Assembly (NCBI GenBank): GCA_963920705.1 | Contig: OY987231.1 | Location: forward strand, 22,855,024-22,919,023 | Length of the DNA stretch: 64,000 nt | Direction: 5' to 3' | Origin: Odiellus spinosus | Taxonomy: Eukaryota > Arthropoda > Arachnida > Opiliones > Phalangiidae | In this document: one piece after another, positions 1-10,944 of the stretch | Layout: every line of letters begins with the position of its first letter | Position numbering within the stretch: the stretch's first letter is position 1 | Translations under genes and position numbers: made by a program | The notes under the pieces: generated by a model | The model's database searches: none | Told to the model about the DNA's origin: nothing | Seen by the model: the letters and a program-made list of their open reading frames with translations, nothing else

Positions 1-94
1 TGAGCAGATCTTCGCTCCAATTTGGGCGGTTTTCGATGCTAATTAGGGGGAAAAACAGTGGAATTTTTGGGAAACTTAAGTTTTGAAACGAAGG

Positions 95-418
95 CAGGGT
101 TGACACAGGTCAGGGGAAAGTCAGGGAATTTGAAAATGAACCAAAAATGTCAGGGAATTTTAAGATATTTTAAAAATTCAGGGAATTTAAAGATCTTTCA
201 AGAAGCCAGGAAATTGCAATCATTATCCGCGGAAAAGATTCTCAGCTGACGGCGTGTCAGTTGTATAGATTAGAACAAAGATACGCCTGCAACAAAGTTT
301 GGCCAACGCGATTATATAAAAAATTAAAGGTTAAAAATTGAGTAGTATTAGCCGAAATGGTCAGGGAAAAACCTGGAAAAGTCAGGGAATTTGAATCTAA
401 AAAACTGTAGCAACCCTG
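95..418 (+). mobile_element. MITE family A, copy 1
   Basis: A non-autonomous element of 324 bp with terminal inverted repeats: CAGGGTTGACACAGG at the left and the complement of CAGGGTTGCTACAG at the right. Just inside the left end TCAGGGAATTT recurs three times about 30 bp apart, and GTCAGGGAATTTGAA also lies near the right end. Three more copies lie at 10945, 20055 and 56805, all in the same orientation. I see no clear target duplication here. The ends resemble hAT-type termini, but the superfamily is inferred. Confidence 0.8.
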
Positions 419-929
419 GAATAAATTGTTTCCAAAAATAGTCTAGTATTCCTTTAACTTTAGCAATCGCCGTTTTAACTTAGCGGTGTTTAAGACTTGT
501 CCCTTTATGCACCTGGGCTTGAAACGGTTCCTTTTATAATCGTGTTCGCGCATTTTCAACGGTTCAATCGTTTTTTTACAGTCGGTGAAATTCTTCGTGG
601 GAAATTTTAAATGGAATTTCAAATAAAGTTGTAAAACACTTTAATAATAAGCGTGTTGAAGTTCAGTCCCGGATTTTGTTAAATTTCCAATTTCTCTTTG
701 TAAAAATTTTATTAACATTTGCGTATACGTTCGAAGGTCAATCGATATTGCCAATTTATTAGAAATCACGATTTTACTTTTAAAGGCGTTGTACAAATCT
801 TTATTTGTACTATTTGAATAATATTTTGAATCTACGCTCTCTCTCTCTCTCTCTAGATATAGGAGTAAATTTTGCGTTTTTAAAAATGGGCTAAAACAGG
901 TGATAAGTATTGTTATAAAGAATCCTTAT
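419..929. other. Unannotated AT-rich stretch with a (CT)n run
   Basis: No gene or dispersed repeat recognised. The only structured piece is a perfect CT microsatellite of about 18 bp at 837-854. Confidence 0.6.
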
Positions 930-1215
930 CTTGTTATTCATGAACATTATGATCGTGTAGATTTGTTCACGAACATTGAGTTGGTATAGTTATTGTCATT
1001 AATAGTTATCCATGCATGAACACTTTTTGAGTCCGTGATGTGGATATTGCAACGAAGCGTTGAGAACGTGTAAATATGTCATGGAACCTTGTCTATGAAC
1101 GTTGAGATGATCGTGTAAAGAAGACACCATGATTATTTTTCATCTAGCCATGTTCATTGGGTTGGTTCATTTTTTGTAAGAATAGCAATCCATGAACAAA
1201 CTTTGAGATAATACG
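930..1215. repeat. Degenerate tandem array around CATGAAC
   Basis: CATGAAC or a close variant recurs at roughly 50-110 bp spacing (near 938, 970, 1015, 1095, 1191), most copies followed by TTGAG-like words and GATCGTGTA or CGTGT. This looks like an old, decayed tandem repeat. Unit borders cannot be set by eye. Confidence 0.4.
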
Positions 1216-1355
1216 CGGTTGGTAAATAAGATAAATTGTTTATAACAAATATTTTTAACAGTTTTAATTGATGCTAATTAGTACAAATACTCTTATATAT
1301 TGATGGAGTTTTAAATATACTTGTTATATTTAATGATCACGAAGCAATGTAAGCG

Positions 1356-1693
1356 CAGAAGCCGATGAAACCCTCCTTTGAAGTCTATTACTCCCGGGTC
1401 TTGTCTACCCCTCTCTGTATGGGTTATTCTGAATAGGCGCGATTCGTACGCCTCCTAACGGTAGATGTTTTCGGAGCGGGAGTTCGTCGAGCGAATATCT
1501 CTAGCAGCCTCGGAGTTCGTCCAAAAAACGTCGTCGTTTGTGGAGAGAGAGAATTTCCAATTTTCCGTTGACAGGGGGGATGAAGTAGGACCCCTTCGAA
1601 CTCGTAAAATTGGGAATTTTTACCCATACAGAGAGGAGCGCTATATGGAACATTGGAGTAGTAGACTTCAAAGGAGGGTTTCATCGGCTTCTG
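1356..1693 (+). mobile_element. MITE family B, copy 1 (7-bp target duplication)
   Basis: 338-bp element with ~30-bp terminal inverted repeats starting CAGAAGCCGATGAAACCCTC. It is flanked by GTAAGCG at 1349-1355 and 1694-1700, a perfect 7-bp target duplication. All four copies in the window give a 7-bp duplication. The interior is GC-richer than its surroundings and gives short frames on both strands, but the same frames recur in each copy and encode nothing recognisable. A 7-bp duplication does not fit hAT (8) or TTAA elements. P-like or Dada-like elements are candidates from general knowledge; this is not settled. Confidence 0.92.
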
Positions 1694-1713
1694 GTAAGCG
1701 TTATTTGTAAAAT

Positions 1714-2034
1714 CAGAAGCCGATGAAACCCTCCTTTGAAGTCTACTACTACTCTAATGTTCCATATAGCGCGCCTCTCTGTATGGGTAAATTTCCCAAT
1801 TTTACGAGATCGGAGGGGTCCTACTTCACTTGGAAATTCTCTCTTTCCACAAACAACGACGTTTTTTTGACGAACTCCAAGGCTGCTAGAGATATTCGCT
1901 TGACGAACTCCCGCTCCGAAAATATCTACCGTTAGGAGGCGTACGAATCGCGATTTTTGAAACTAACCCATACAGAGAGGGGTAGACAAGACCCGGGAGT
2001 AATAGACTTCAAAGGAAGGTTTCATCGGCTTCTG
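1714..2034 (-). mobile_element. MITE family B, copy 2, inverted
   Basis: 321 bp, opposite orientation to copy 1 and only 20 bp from it. Target duplication GTAAAAT at 1707-1713 and 2035-2041. Part of the interior is shorter than in copies 1, 3 and 4, which accounts for the smaller size. Together the two copies form a head-to-head palindrome of ~680 bp. Confidence 0.9.
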
Positions 2035-2041
2035 GTAAAAT

Positions 2042-4095
2042 TAATCACTCTTTAAAATAATTGAATTTTTATATTTCTTTGAAGATCTTGATTTTGAAGC
2101 TTAAATATTTCTTGCGCTTAAAAATGAAGTTTAAAAACCTTTAAGCCGCGTATCGTGTATCGAAACATCAGGCCTCATTTCATCTCTGACCGAGATTCGT
2201 TGCTTTGAAGAATAAAAAAAAACCCGACCGTGTATCATCTTTCTTCTTCATAAGCGTATTAAGTCCATCCTCCATCTTCGATACAATGGACTAATATTCC
2301 AGGGATCATGGGAGTCTTACGCTTAACGTTTGCCTTTCCCTGAAGCTTTCCTTCTGTTACATTTAATCCCTTGGACGAATCTAAAGAAGCTAGCCCTCTG
2401 AGGGGGAGGGGAGAGAAGGGAAAAATATAAGGTCCGAGAATAAGAAATTCTTGTCATTACGACCGTATAAGAAGTGTCACGTAAGATGGAGCATTTTTGG
2501 TTCTGAAACTCGGGTATCCCGGAGGATTACATTACCGATCCATTTTAAATGTCGAGTTCTATACATTTTGCCGATTAGCTCCTGACATTTTTTTTAACAT
2601 ACTCAAGGAGAAATGATTGCAAATGGAGAACCAGGCGAAATTTTTGGGGGTGAAACCCAATTTTGGATGTTAAAAAACGTATTTTTTTCCCTCCATTGAC
2701 CATTTCACTTTGTCAGAAGTGACTGGGGCAAAATCATTTACATTAACATGTTCTTAAATTATAGGTTTGGAAAGCTAGGCAGGGCATGGTCCTCCCATTG
2801 GTATTATTTTCTCCTTGCCATACTCTTCCCAAGGGCAGTTGTCAATTACTATTTTAATTCCTATGACGTTCAACATAGGTTATCAATCCGCGTCAGCCTT
2901 TCCCATTCTGTCAATTACTTTTAAATAACATAATAAATATATATAGACGCAAAAAAATGCCGAAATGAAAACGTTATCTCTAACCTTAAAACCCCCCGAA
3001 GACCTTGCGCTTTCTTTTGGTATATTGGGCGGGTCCTCGGGATGCTAAGATTGAGCTAGGCCTCGTTCTTAAAGATCAAGTCTTGAGTCTGAGAACTTGA
3101 AAATAAGACCAATTACTTACAAATCGGAATTAAATTTGAGTAACATTATCTGAAAAATCGTTAAAAAACGAGTCAAGTTATAAATTTATCCTAAAATCTT
3201 TTTCAGTGGGCCAACTTGGTTCGATAGGGGATGACATCGGGTTTGAAAATTAAATTATGCTAAAATCATCCAATTTTCGTGAGACTTTTACTTTAAGTTT
3301 CGGGCTCGATGAAATATTTTTTTGTGTTCTTTGAAACTGGTTCCTTCGGTTAATTCGTCTTTCCCTGGGGGTTTTTTTTTGGTCGTACACATGCCGAACT
3401 CGAAACGTTCGTCGAATTAATTTGTGCCTCGCTAACAATACAATTATATCCTCTTCGTGTTCAAGGGGAGTTGGCAACCAATGGCTAATTCAATATGCAA
3501 ATTAACTAATTAACTAGCTATAGATATATGAAATGAAAAATGACTTCGGCCAAAATTGCCCATACCTATGTTTAAATAAATTTTATTTAAAATTTTATTT
3601 TATTTTTTTACCACGATAAAAACCAAGTTTTAAACGTACTAGCCCTTCACTTAAAAGTCATCACCCCTGTCTTGCTCGAATGATTTTGACTCTTCCTCAA
3701 ATATTATCAGTCTGGTGAGAGGGACGGAATTAGGCGGGCCACGCTTGGCTATATTGTCTTAATATTGATATTAATTCAGCCAAGAAAATAAATTAATATT
3801 CATTTCATCTTCCCTTTAATCCGTATACCCCCCTCCTACAAGAACTACGAGATTAATCCATCTCAAACCTTGTCATCCTCATCGGGAAATCTTGATATTT
3901 TCTTTAAAAATTTGGGATGGGAGGAAGAGGCCTAATTTCGAGACCCAAGATCAATTTCAATTTACTACGCGTTTCGAAGCTTTCCTAACTATTATCACTA
4001 CGCTATAACTTGTCTTAGAGTTAATATTAATTCTTACTTTTTATCCACTGCAAACTTAAACTGAAATTACTATAATTCATTCTCGATTAGTTTAG
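2042..4095. other. No recognisable feature (2 kb)
   Basis: AT-rich sequence with short T runs and no open frame above 75 codons. The only familiar element is an isolated right-hand TTAA terminus (TTTCATCTTCCCTTTAA, ending 3819), which I cannot pair. No promoter, tRNA or exon can be supported. Confidence 0.5.
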
Positions 4096-4147
4096 ATCAA
4101 CTTTTTCTTTAATCTATGAGGATTAACATTAAGTATTAATCCGCTTT
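4096..4147 (+). repeat. Dispersed 50-bp motif, instance 1
   Basis: Matches the motif that runs ACTACTTTTA, then CCTACGAGG, then TTTAACATTAGGTATTAAT and CCGCC. Here the core reads GGATTAACATTAAGTATTAA followed by TCCGC. Function unknown. Confidence 0.7.
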
Positions 4148-4639
4148 AGATTAAACTTAATTACCAGACTAATCGTGAACGAATGTATTTTTTACGATGG
4201 TCGCCTCACGCCAGACCAGATTAAGAGGGCCTTTTATAATTTATAAAAAAAAAAAAATAAGAAAAAAAATATTCCAAGGACTTTTATACTTCATTTACAG
4301 TTTTGAAATTAACTTAAATTTCCATAGGAAAACCGGTTTTTTAATGGAATATATCTATATTTCAAGGTTGAAACTGTTAGTGTATGAAATTATAAACCGA
4401 GGGGTACGTTCGAATATTTCTTAATTGAGTTTTATGTTAAGAAAAAATAATAAAATCAAAAAAATATATTTGGTCCTCCACCCAAATTAAATTGTAAATG
4501 AAAGTTACTACGTTTCTGCTGGTTTTTAAAGCTTATTTAATGATTAATTATTCTTAATTCAAACGTATTACTTAATTTTAATATATATCCCATGCTCTAA
4601 TTAACCTGATTAACGATAAGTTTAAAATTAAAGGTCTGT

Positions 4640-4953
4640 GACTTTCTTTAATCCATATTCAGTACTTATACGAGGAAGACTGCGCGAAATGAGCCAATCA
4701 CCTGATGTCTACTGATATATAAAGACGTAATCGATTAAAAATTAAACTTAGTCTTCATTATCCCTTTAATTGCAGTTATTGTACTCAATTGTACAATTAT
4801 AGTAAACTTTCTTTAATCCTTATTGAGTACTTTCACGAGAAAGAGTGCGCGAAACCAACCAATCAACTGATGTCTACTAAGACGTAATCGCAATTAAAAA
4901 TTAGACTTCATTTTCCCTTTAATTGTAGTTATTGTACGCAATTGTACAATTTG
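4640..4953 (+). repeat. Two-copy tandem duplication with GCGCGAAA motif
   Basis: Units 4640-4799 and 4806-4953 share ACTTTCTTTAATCC, a GTACTTTCACGA-like word, GCGCGAAA, CCAATCA, ACTGATGTCTACT, GACGTAATCG, a CCCTTTAATTG word and a palindromic CAATTGTACAATT. Each unit carries one instance of the second dispersed motif (AAGTACTTTCACGA ... GCGCGAAA). Identity looks like about 80%, so the duplication is not recent. Confidence 0.8.
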
Positions 4954-5057
4954 TAGTATTGTACAGAATTCTAAACCGGAATTGGTTTTAATATGGCATG
5001 GTGGTACCCATACGCAAAAGTTAGCCCAATTAACAAAATAATATGATTACTTGTATC

Positions 5058-5110
5058 AACTACTTTTTTCCTTATGATCATTAACATTTTGTATCAATCC
5101 GCCGTAAGTT
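5058..5110 (+). repeat. Dispersed 50-bp motif, instance 2
   Basis: ACTACTTTTTTCC, then CATTAACATTTTGTATCAAT and CCGCC in the same order and spacing as the other instances. Confidence 0.7.
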
Positions 5111-5639
5111 TGGCCATGCTTTGTATAACGACGATCAAATAGACGGATATAAACTTGGCTTAATTGAGTAATTTCTTCATCATACGAATGTTTGAATCAA
5201 CTTCAATCTAAAGCATTTATTTCCTTGGGCCCCTCTTTATATTTCTATAGTAAACAAGATGTAGTTGAGTATAACTTAAGACGTAGTATACACTTAAACT
5301 GATTTCGGGTCCCTATTTTTGTTCGTTCTGAAATTACAGTGTCAGTTAGTTTAAATCATTATTTTTTTTTGTTTCACCGAGGTCCCGGGAACTCTAGAAC
5401 TTCTAATTATTGTATATACTTTAAATTATTCTTAGGATCATTAGAGAATATGGTTCTTTAATGTAAACGCGTTGCATGCCGACCCATAAGTGCTCGTTCA
5501 AGACGTCAACCAAAGATGACAGCTTTGAAAATACATGGGATTAATATATTTAGACTTAGAATCTTTTTAAAGTTACGTTGTCACTATTTTAAAATTATTT
5601 CAAAATCTCGTGGATAAATTTTTAGTTTTTAATTTACTA
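5111..5639. other. No recognisable feature
   Basis: AT-rich; no repeat family or coding frame that I can support. Confidence 0.5.
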
Positions 5640-6036
5640 TTAAAGGGAAAATGAAACGTAATAACAATTGATTTTTAAAAATTATTCGGAAAATAGGCTT
5701 AGCTGAATTTTTTCGCATTGATTAATTAATCAATTAATGGACAATTAATTAATGTGACTAATTAAGTGTGTTAAATGACAGATGACGAACGACTAGCCTG
5801 ATTTTAGTCCTTTATTATCCCATAAAATCTAATTTTGTGTCCTGTATAATCCTATATTTCCTATAAGGAATTGAAATTTATGTCCGGGGTCCCTGATCTG
5901 GTTTAATATTTGTTTGTAAATAATTTTACTAGTGGATTAGTCCTATTTAAATGATAAGAAAATGATAAAAATCACTTCATTCTACATTTAATCTTTTAAT
6001 TCAGTATCACTTTAAAATATGTCACTATCCCTTTAA
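5640..6036. mobile_element. TTAA-flanked MITE (family F-like)
   Basis: TTAA plus AGGGAAAATGAAAC at the left and CACTATCCCT plus TTAA at the right, 397 bp. The interior has TAGGCTTAGCTGA and TTTTCGCATTGA, as in the copy at 12362. TTAA duplications are known for piggyBac and Kolobok elements. The pairing of the two ends is inferred because the inner sequence has decayed. Confidence 0.6.
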
Positions 6037-6499
6037 ATTATTCGTGTACCTTTCTAATTGTATAGAGCTCGGTTTTAAATGTGGCTGTGTGCGGGTGATG
6101 GGAATGGGGATATAATGAGAATATGATAATCTGTCTTTTTGGCTCTTGGAGTCGCGATAGGCAAATAGACAATTGGTATATTACCGTAGAAGAAGCTATA
6201 TGTGAAATAATATCGCCCGTACCTTTTCTTAATGATATTTTTTATAACCGAGGTCTATTAATTGAGTTATTAAAAATATCTTCGCCATTTTAAATCGGCT
6301 AACGGCGTCGAAGCGTGCAACCCAAAGTAAGAAATATTTATCGTTACCTCAAAGGGAATATTAAGCTCTTGATAGCTTGACATGTTTCTTACGACGTAAA
6401 ACAAATGTTCTCTAAAATCAACGCTAACGTAAGCAGACGATTTTTGATTTAGTTCGAAATTTAAAACTACTTGATAATTGTTAACGTTACATTTTCTCT
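6037..6499. other. No recognisable feature
   Basis: No coding signal. ACATTTTCTCTTTAA ending at 6503 reads like the right end of a further TTAA element abutting the next one. Confidence 0.4.
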
Positions 6500-6982
6500 T
6501 TAAACGGAGAATGAAAGGCCAAAACAACCTATTTTTAATCGATTAAGAATGCTAAAATAATGGGAAAAACAATAATATAACTCACCAAAAATATTTCCTT
6601 ATTTTATAATCAATTTCCAAAGTTCCGATGCTAAGCCTTGGCTGCCTAGCTCGGTGAACTAGGCTAGCATGACCTGTATTTTTTTTTTTTTTTTAATATT
6701 CGCGGCTGTTCTTGTCGCCAATCACGAGCGAGTACGCGTATTTTAAAAATACGCGTACTCGCTCGTGATTGGCGACTAGATCAGACGGGAATATTAAAAA
6801 GATTACGCCTCGTGCTCGCTTAGTTCGCCGAGCTAGGCAGCCAAGGCTTAGCATCGGAACTTTGGAAATTGATTATAAAATAAGGAAATATTTTTGGTGA
6901 GTTATATCATTGTTTTTCTCATTATTTTAGCATTCTTAATCGATTAAAAATAACTTATTTCGGCGTTTTATTCTCCCTTTAA
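6500..6982. mobile_element. Foldback TTAA element C, copy 1 (giant palindrome)
   Basis: Flanked by TTAA (6500-6503, 6979-6982). Nearly the whole 483 bp is one inverted repeat. Matching arms include AATCGATTAAGAATGCTAAA, CAAAAATATTTCCTTATTTT, CAAAGTTCCGATGCTAAGCC and a central perfect palindrome around TACGCGTATTTTAAAAATAC near 6744. A T run at 6679-6696 is present in one arm only. A second copy lies at 52183. It carries no coding capacity. Confidence 0.88.
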
Positions 6983-7474
6983 TATAACCTTCTGAGAAAA
7001 ACCGAAAATGACTTGATTGTTTTTCACTTGTCCTCCCTGAATACTTAAAACACACGCGTGGAAATTAACTTAATTATAGCTTTGTTCTTAGGGAAAAACT
7101 TTGTATCTGTCTTCGACACGATAAGATACGCTGTAATACGGAATTTATGTCATTCCTATTTCCTTTAATATTTGCGAAGTGTCGCCTGCATCGCCAGAGT
7201 TTCTGGTAAACACCCATTTTGACCCGTTGCGTTTAAAGGGAGAATGAAACCACGCAATAAATGTTTTTCTATCAATTTCGTTACATTTGCAAGATGCCAA
7301 GGAACATTTATCTTAAGCCTTAAACTTATCTTTTACAAGAAACCTTAAGTTTTTTTTTTATCTTCTGCAAATAATTTAAACTTACACTCTTTGAAGCTTT
7401 TACCTATAGTGTATTTTACCTAAAGATAAAAAATTCAACTCTTATCTACATACTCATCTCTTTGTGATGGCTTA
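6983..7474. other. Unannotated stretch with one unpaired TTAA terminus
   Basis: TTAAAGGGAGAATGAAACC at 7233 is a good left end of the TTAA group, but no convincing right end follows nearby. The nearest is CATATTCCCTTTAA ending 9437, which would imply a 2.2-kb element containing several others. Confidence 0.4.
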
Positions 7475-8078
7475 GGTTCATTTGCTCGACTTCCAATTGA
7501 TCGACAAGGAGTTCGTTTGATCGACTACCGTTTGATCGACTCCCATTTGATCGACAAGCCATTCCAATTGATCGACAGCCCAGTTTTTTAGCGAGTAACG
7601 AGTACAGGTCAAAGTTTTTTTGCAAGAAACTAATAAAGGTTAAATTATGGTATATAAATTAAATTATGGTTAGGTTAGGTTGGTTAATCTATTTATAATC
7701 GTTATTACGAAGTTGACCAATTGGGAAACGATCAAATGCACCCTTTGTCGATCATTTGGGAGTCGATCAAGTGGACCTTTTGTCGATCATTTGGGAGTCT
7801 ATCAATTGTGAGTCGATCATTTGGGTGTCGATCAAGTGGACCTCTTGTCGATCATTTGGGAGTCGATCAAGTGGACCTTTTGTCGATCATTTGGGAGTCT
7901 ATCAATTGTGAGTCGATCATTTGGGTGTCGATCAAGTGGACCTCTTGTCGATCATTTGGGAGTCGATCAAGTGGACCTTTTGTCGATCATTTGGGAGTCT
8001 ATCAATTGTGAGTCGATCATTTGGGTGTCGATCAAGTGGACCTCTTGTCGATCATTTGGGAGTCGATCAAGTGGACCC
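7475..8078. mobile_element. Foldback element K1 built of GATCGA subrepeats
   Basis: The left part (7475-7590) repeats TTTGATCGAC and variants every 17-25 bp. The right part (7727-8078) repeats the inverse, GTCGATCATTTGGGA and GTCGATCAAGTGG. The outer ends match as an inverted pair: GGTTCATTTGCTCGAC at left, and the complement of GGGTCCACTTGATCGAC at right. The spacer carries GGTTAGGTTAGGTTGG. The locus at 43718 has the same design. Open frames across the right arm only translate the repeats. Confidence 0.7.
7761..8077 (+). repeat. 100-bp tandem repeat, three identical units
   Basis: Units starting 7761, 7861 and 7961 are base-for-base identical as read; a fourth starts at 8061 and stops after about 17 bp. 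Each unit is made of five shorter GTCGATCA/GTCTATCA subunits. Identity implies recent expansion or recent copy correction inside the right arm of K1. Confidence 0.93.
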
Positions 8079-8186
8079 AAATCCTTTGATATAAATCTCG
8101 ATACAAACAAACCCTCTCATCAAAATAATTTTTCGATGACGAAATCCGACTAAAAGTTATCTTTATATTTTCTACTAGATGTTGAC

Positions 8187-8240
8187 CATAATTATAATTT
8201 CTTTACGAGGTTTAATATTAAGTATAAATCCGCCTTAAGG
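8187..8240 (+). repeat. Dispersed 50-bp motif, instance 3
   Basis: TTTACGAGGTTTAATATTAA followed by GTATAAATCCGCC, in motif order. Confidence 0.7.
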
Positions 8241-8945
8241 TTTCTAATTATGTCAACTGTAGTTGAAGATAAGTATAAGTACTCTCAAAAACTACTGTCA
8301 TTTTCTTGACAGTTTATACCTGATTATAAATAGAATTTATTTAAAAAAAAAATTGTTTCTAAAAAGATTTATCCATAGTACCAAGTTTGGATGGTTTATT
8401 TACCTCATTCCTTACCATACTAAGTCTAGTAAAAGATGGGAAATTTAGGGTCTCCTCTACTAGTCCTAGATGAGAACATCGCTTTACGAGATGTCTTAAA
8501 AAACACAGATCCAATTAACCAGCGTATACCAGTGTCAAGAATCCCGCAAATGTATACACATTGGAGGCCTTATAGCTACTCAAATATATCTAGACAAAAT
8601 CATACTGAAATTGCAACGTAAAATAACTAAGCCTACTTTGTATATCACTAGGGGAATTTGTATTTTAATTATACTTAACCTTAACGTATCTTTGCTGAAA
8701 TTTCTAACTGATTCTGCACCCTGACTAGAATTAATGAGCTGAAAGTCAGTTTGACTAGCACGTGCAAATTCCACCAGATACCCCTAAAGGGATACTAAAA
8801 CAATTTCAAGAAAACTTAAAATGATGTTTCAAAAAAGGGATAATATAACAATTTCACGAAAATGATTTTTCAAGTTTTGCTCCAATTAAAGTTTGAGTTT
8901 AAGTGAATGTAGAATTGAACCAATTATATCAAAACCAGACCTCCC
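8241..8945. other. Unannotated stretch, degenerate TTAA-type ends
   Basis: CTAAAGGGATACTAAAAC at 8784 and AAGGGATAATATAAC at 8834 resemble left ends of the TTAA group but lack intact TTAA. Short frames at 8263-8621 have no recognisable product. Confidence 0.4.
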
Positions 8946-9105
8946 TTATACCCTTTTCAGACGAGGCATAACTAGCCGGTTTAATCGGATTTAACCATGG
9001 TTTATTCTAAATAAACCGAGGTTTATTGAACTGAAAAGGCTATGTAAACCTCGGTTAAATCTGATTAAACCACGGCTAATTACGCCTCGTCTGAAGAGGG
9101 TATAA
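8946..9105. mobile_element. Foldback MITE family D, copy 1
   Basis: 160 bp, almost wholly palindromic. Ends are TATA plus CCCTTTTCAGACGAGGC, and GCCTCGTCTGAAGAGGG plus TATA. Inner arms GGTTTAATCGGATTTAACC and GGTTAAATCTGATTAAACC pair as well. A diverged copy is at 33907-34033. Confidence 0.82.
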
Positions 9106-9240
9106 CAGCCTTTAATTATACTAATTTTGACGCCACTATTGCCATCTGGCGTAATTTTTTTACAAGATTAATGATTGGTCGAATTTTGTTTTCACTGAAA
9201 TTTAATTTGTATTTCAGATTTATTTTATAATAGGTATAAA

Positions 9241-9290
9241 GTTGAGGCGGATTTATACAAAATGTTAATTATTAAACAAAAAGTAGTCCG
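9241..9290 (-). repeat. Dispersed 50-bp motif, instance 4
   Basis: Complement-strand instance: GGCGGATTTATACAAAATG, then TTAATTATTAAAC and AAAAAGTAGTCC. It faces instance 3 across 1 kb in inverted orientation. Confidence 0.7.
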
Positions 9291-9976
9291 TGTTAATTTA
9301 AATCAAAGTTGGGGGATAATATTAACTAAAAGCTTTAAAATTCAACTTTGTGTTGACGCAAAAACTCGATTTTTGATTGAAAACTTTAGATAAAAAACAA
9401 AATTTTAATTTTGAATATCATTTCATATTCCCTTTAAAATATATTTGGTCTAAAATAAATAATTCCGTAACAACGTACGTAAGAATGTCATCAATTTTAA
9501 AATTATTTTTGGTGGGTCCTAAATTAAACTTAAATGGAAACATGGGACTAAAAAAATGGGTTTGAATTTTATTTTCGGAATCACCTGTTAATCCCAAAAA
9601 TAGTAAAAATTTGTAAAGGGATAATCAACGCTAAGGTAGTTGACTTTCTAAGACCTTGACCATCTGTTGAAGGCCGAAATATTATTCAAACTTAATGAAA
9701 CTTTAAAAATTAATTTTAACACCAAAAACGTGTCTAAAAAATTCAGAAAAATTTTTTTTTTTTTGGCACGCATTTTTAGTCCGAAGTTTCCATTTAAACT
9801 TAATAATTTTTTTATCTCAAGTTAATTGAACTCTCTTTAAAAATAATTTGAAATACTTTTCATCTATAAGTCGTAATTAAGCCTGGAGGTTGATGTATTT
9901 CGTCCAAATCGTTTGGGCTGAGATATGGTATTTAAAAATGATTACTATATATTATATTTTCCATATAGTTTGCGCG
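9291..9976. other. No recognisable feature
   Basis: AT-rich with one isolated TTAA-type right end (TTCATATTCCCTTTAA, ending 9437) and a GTAAAGGGATAATC word at 9614. Confidence 0.45.
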
Positions 9977-10030
9977 AACTATTTTACACCTATTTTAATT
10001 TAACATTAGGTAGTAATACGCCCCAGTTAT
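9977..10030 (+). repeat. Dispersed 50-bp motif, instance 5
   Basis: GAACTATTTTACACC, then ATTTAACATTAGGTAGTAAT and ACGCCCCAGTT; among the best matches to the consensus. Confidence 0.75.
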
Positions 10031-10944
10031 GACTATATTGAAATTTCATTCAAAACGAACAAAGATTAATTTCAATAATTATCGGAAAATATTCGATGAG
10101 ACCCGAGGCTTTTTTTGGAAGTCGATAAAAAATTATATTTTCTACTACTGTTATTACGATTGGGGTTACTAATAGAATACTAAAATAAAAAGTTTATATA
10201 CTAAAACGGCTTAATAATGACTTGATATTCAAGATAGGGTTCTTTCAAAATAATTCGTAAAGTGGCGAACCATACGTTGGCTAACTATTAAAGTTTTAAG
10301 TAAAAGTAAATATTAAAAAAAAATAGATAAAACTTTTACCCAAAAACAGTTGCAGTTTAAATTAATTGGTATTCAACTATGGGTTCTTTAAACGTAAATG
10401 TTATTAATTAATATAGTAATGGACCTAAGGTTGGTTATATCTTTACTATAAAAGCATTTTGCAGTAACGAATTTTAATTCCATTTATTTTTTCTATTTCA
10501 ATAACTAATGGAGTGTTGACATATTTTTGAAATAACCTTCTATTACTAGTTTGATCAAAAATGTCTTACCTACACGTTGTAGGATGTTGAGTTGCGTTAG
10601 ATTCAATGAAAATGTGCTTTTTCTCACTGTCTCGGGGGCCAAATTAAATTTCTGTAATGAAATTAAAATGTTACGGTTAAAAATTTAATTATTTCACGCT
10701 TTATGTAAATTTTTTTAACCATTAATGAAATTACATTTAACCTGGTTTCAAAATCAAGTGAAAAAACATTGCCCAAAGATATATTTCGTCAGAAATTAGT
10801 TTTTAGGGAACAATAAATAATTCTGAACTTAGTGTAACACCTAGTATCAAAAAAAAGGTCAGTGGGGTCAAGGTAGTTAAACGACGACCCCAAGAACTTG
10901 CTCGATAAGTTAAAAACATTATTCGACACGTTTTGTTGTTTGAA
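10031..10944. other. No recognisable feature
   Basis: AT-rich sequence; I see no coding frame or known repeat. Confidence 0.5.

Noticed and set aside
1424-1935. Short frames in family B elements (also 13183, 15163-15529)
   Set aside because: The same frames appear in each MITE copy on either strand, are interrupted differently, and show no domain.
7721-8153. Frames of 96 and 110 codons
   Set aside because: They run through the K1 subrepeats and repeat the same peptide blocks.
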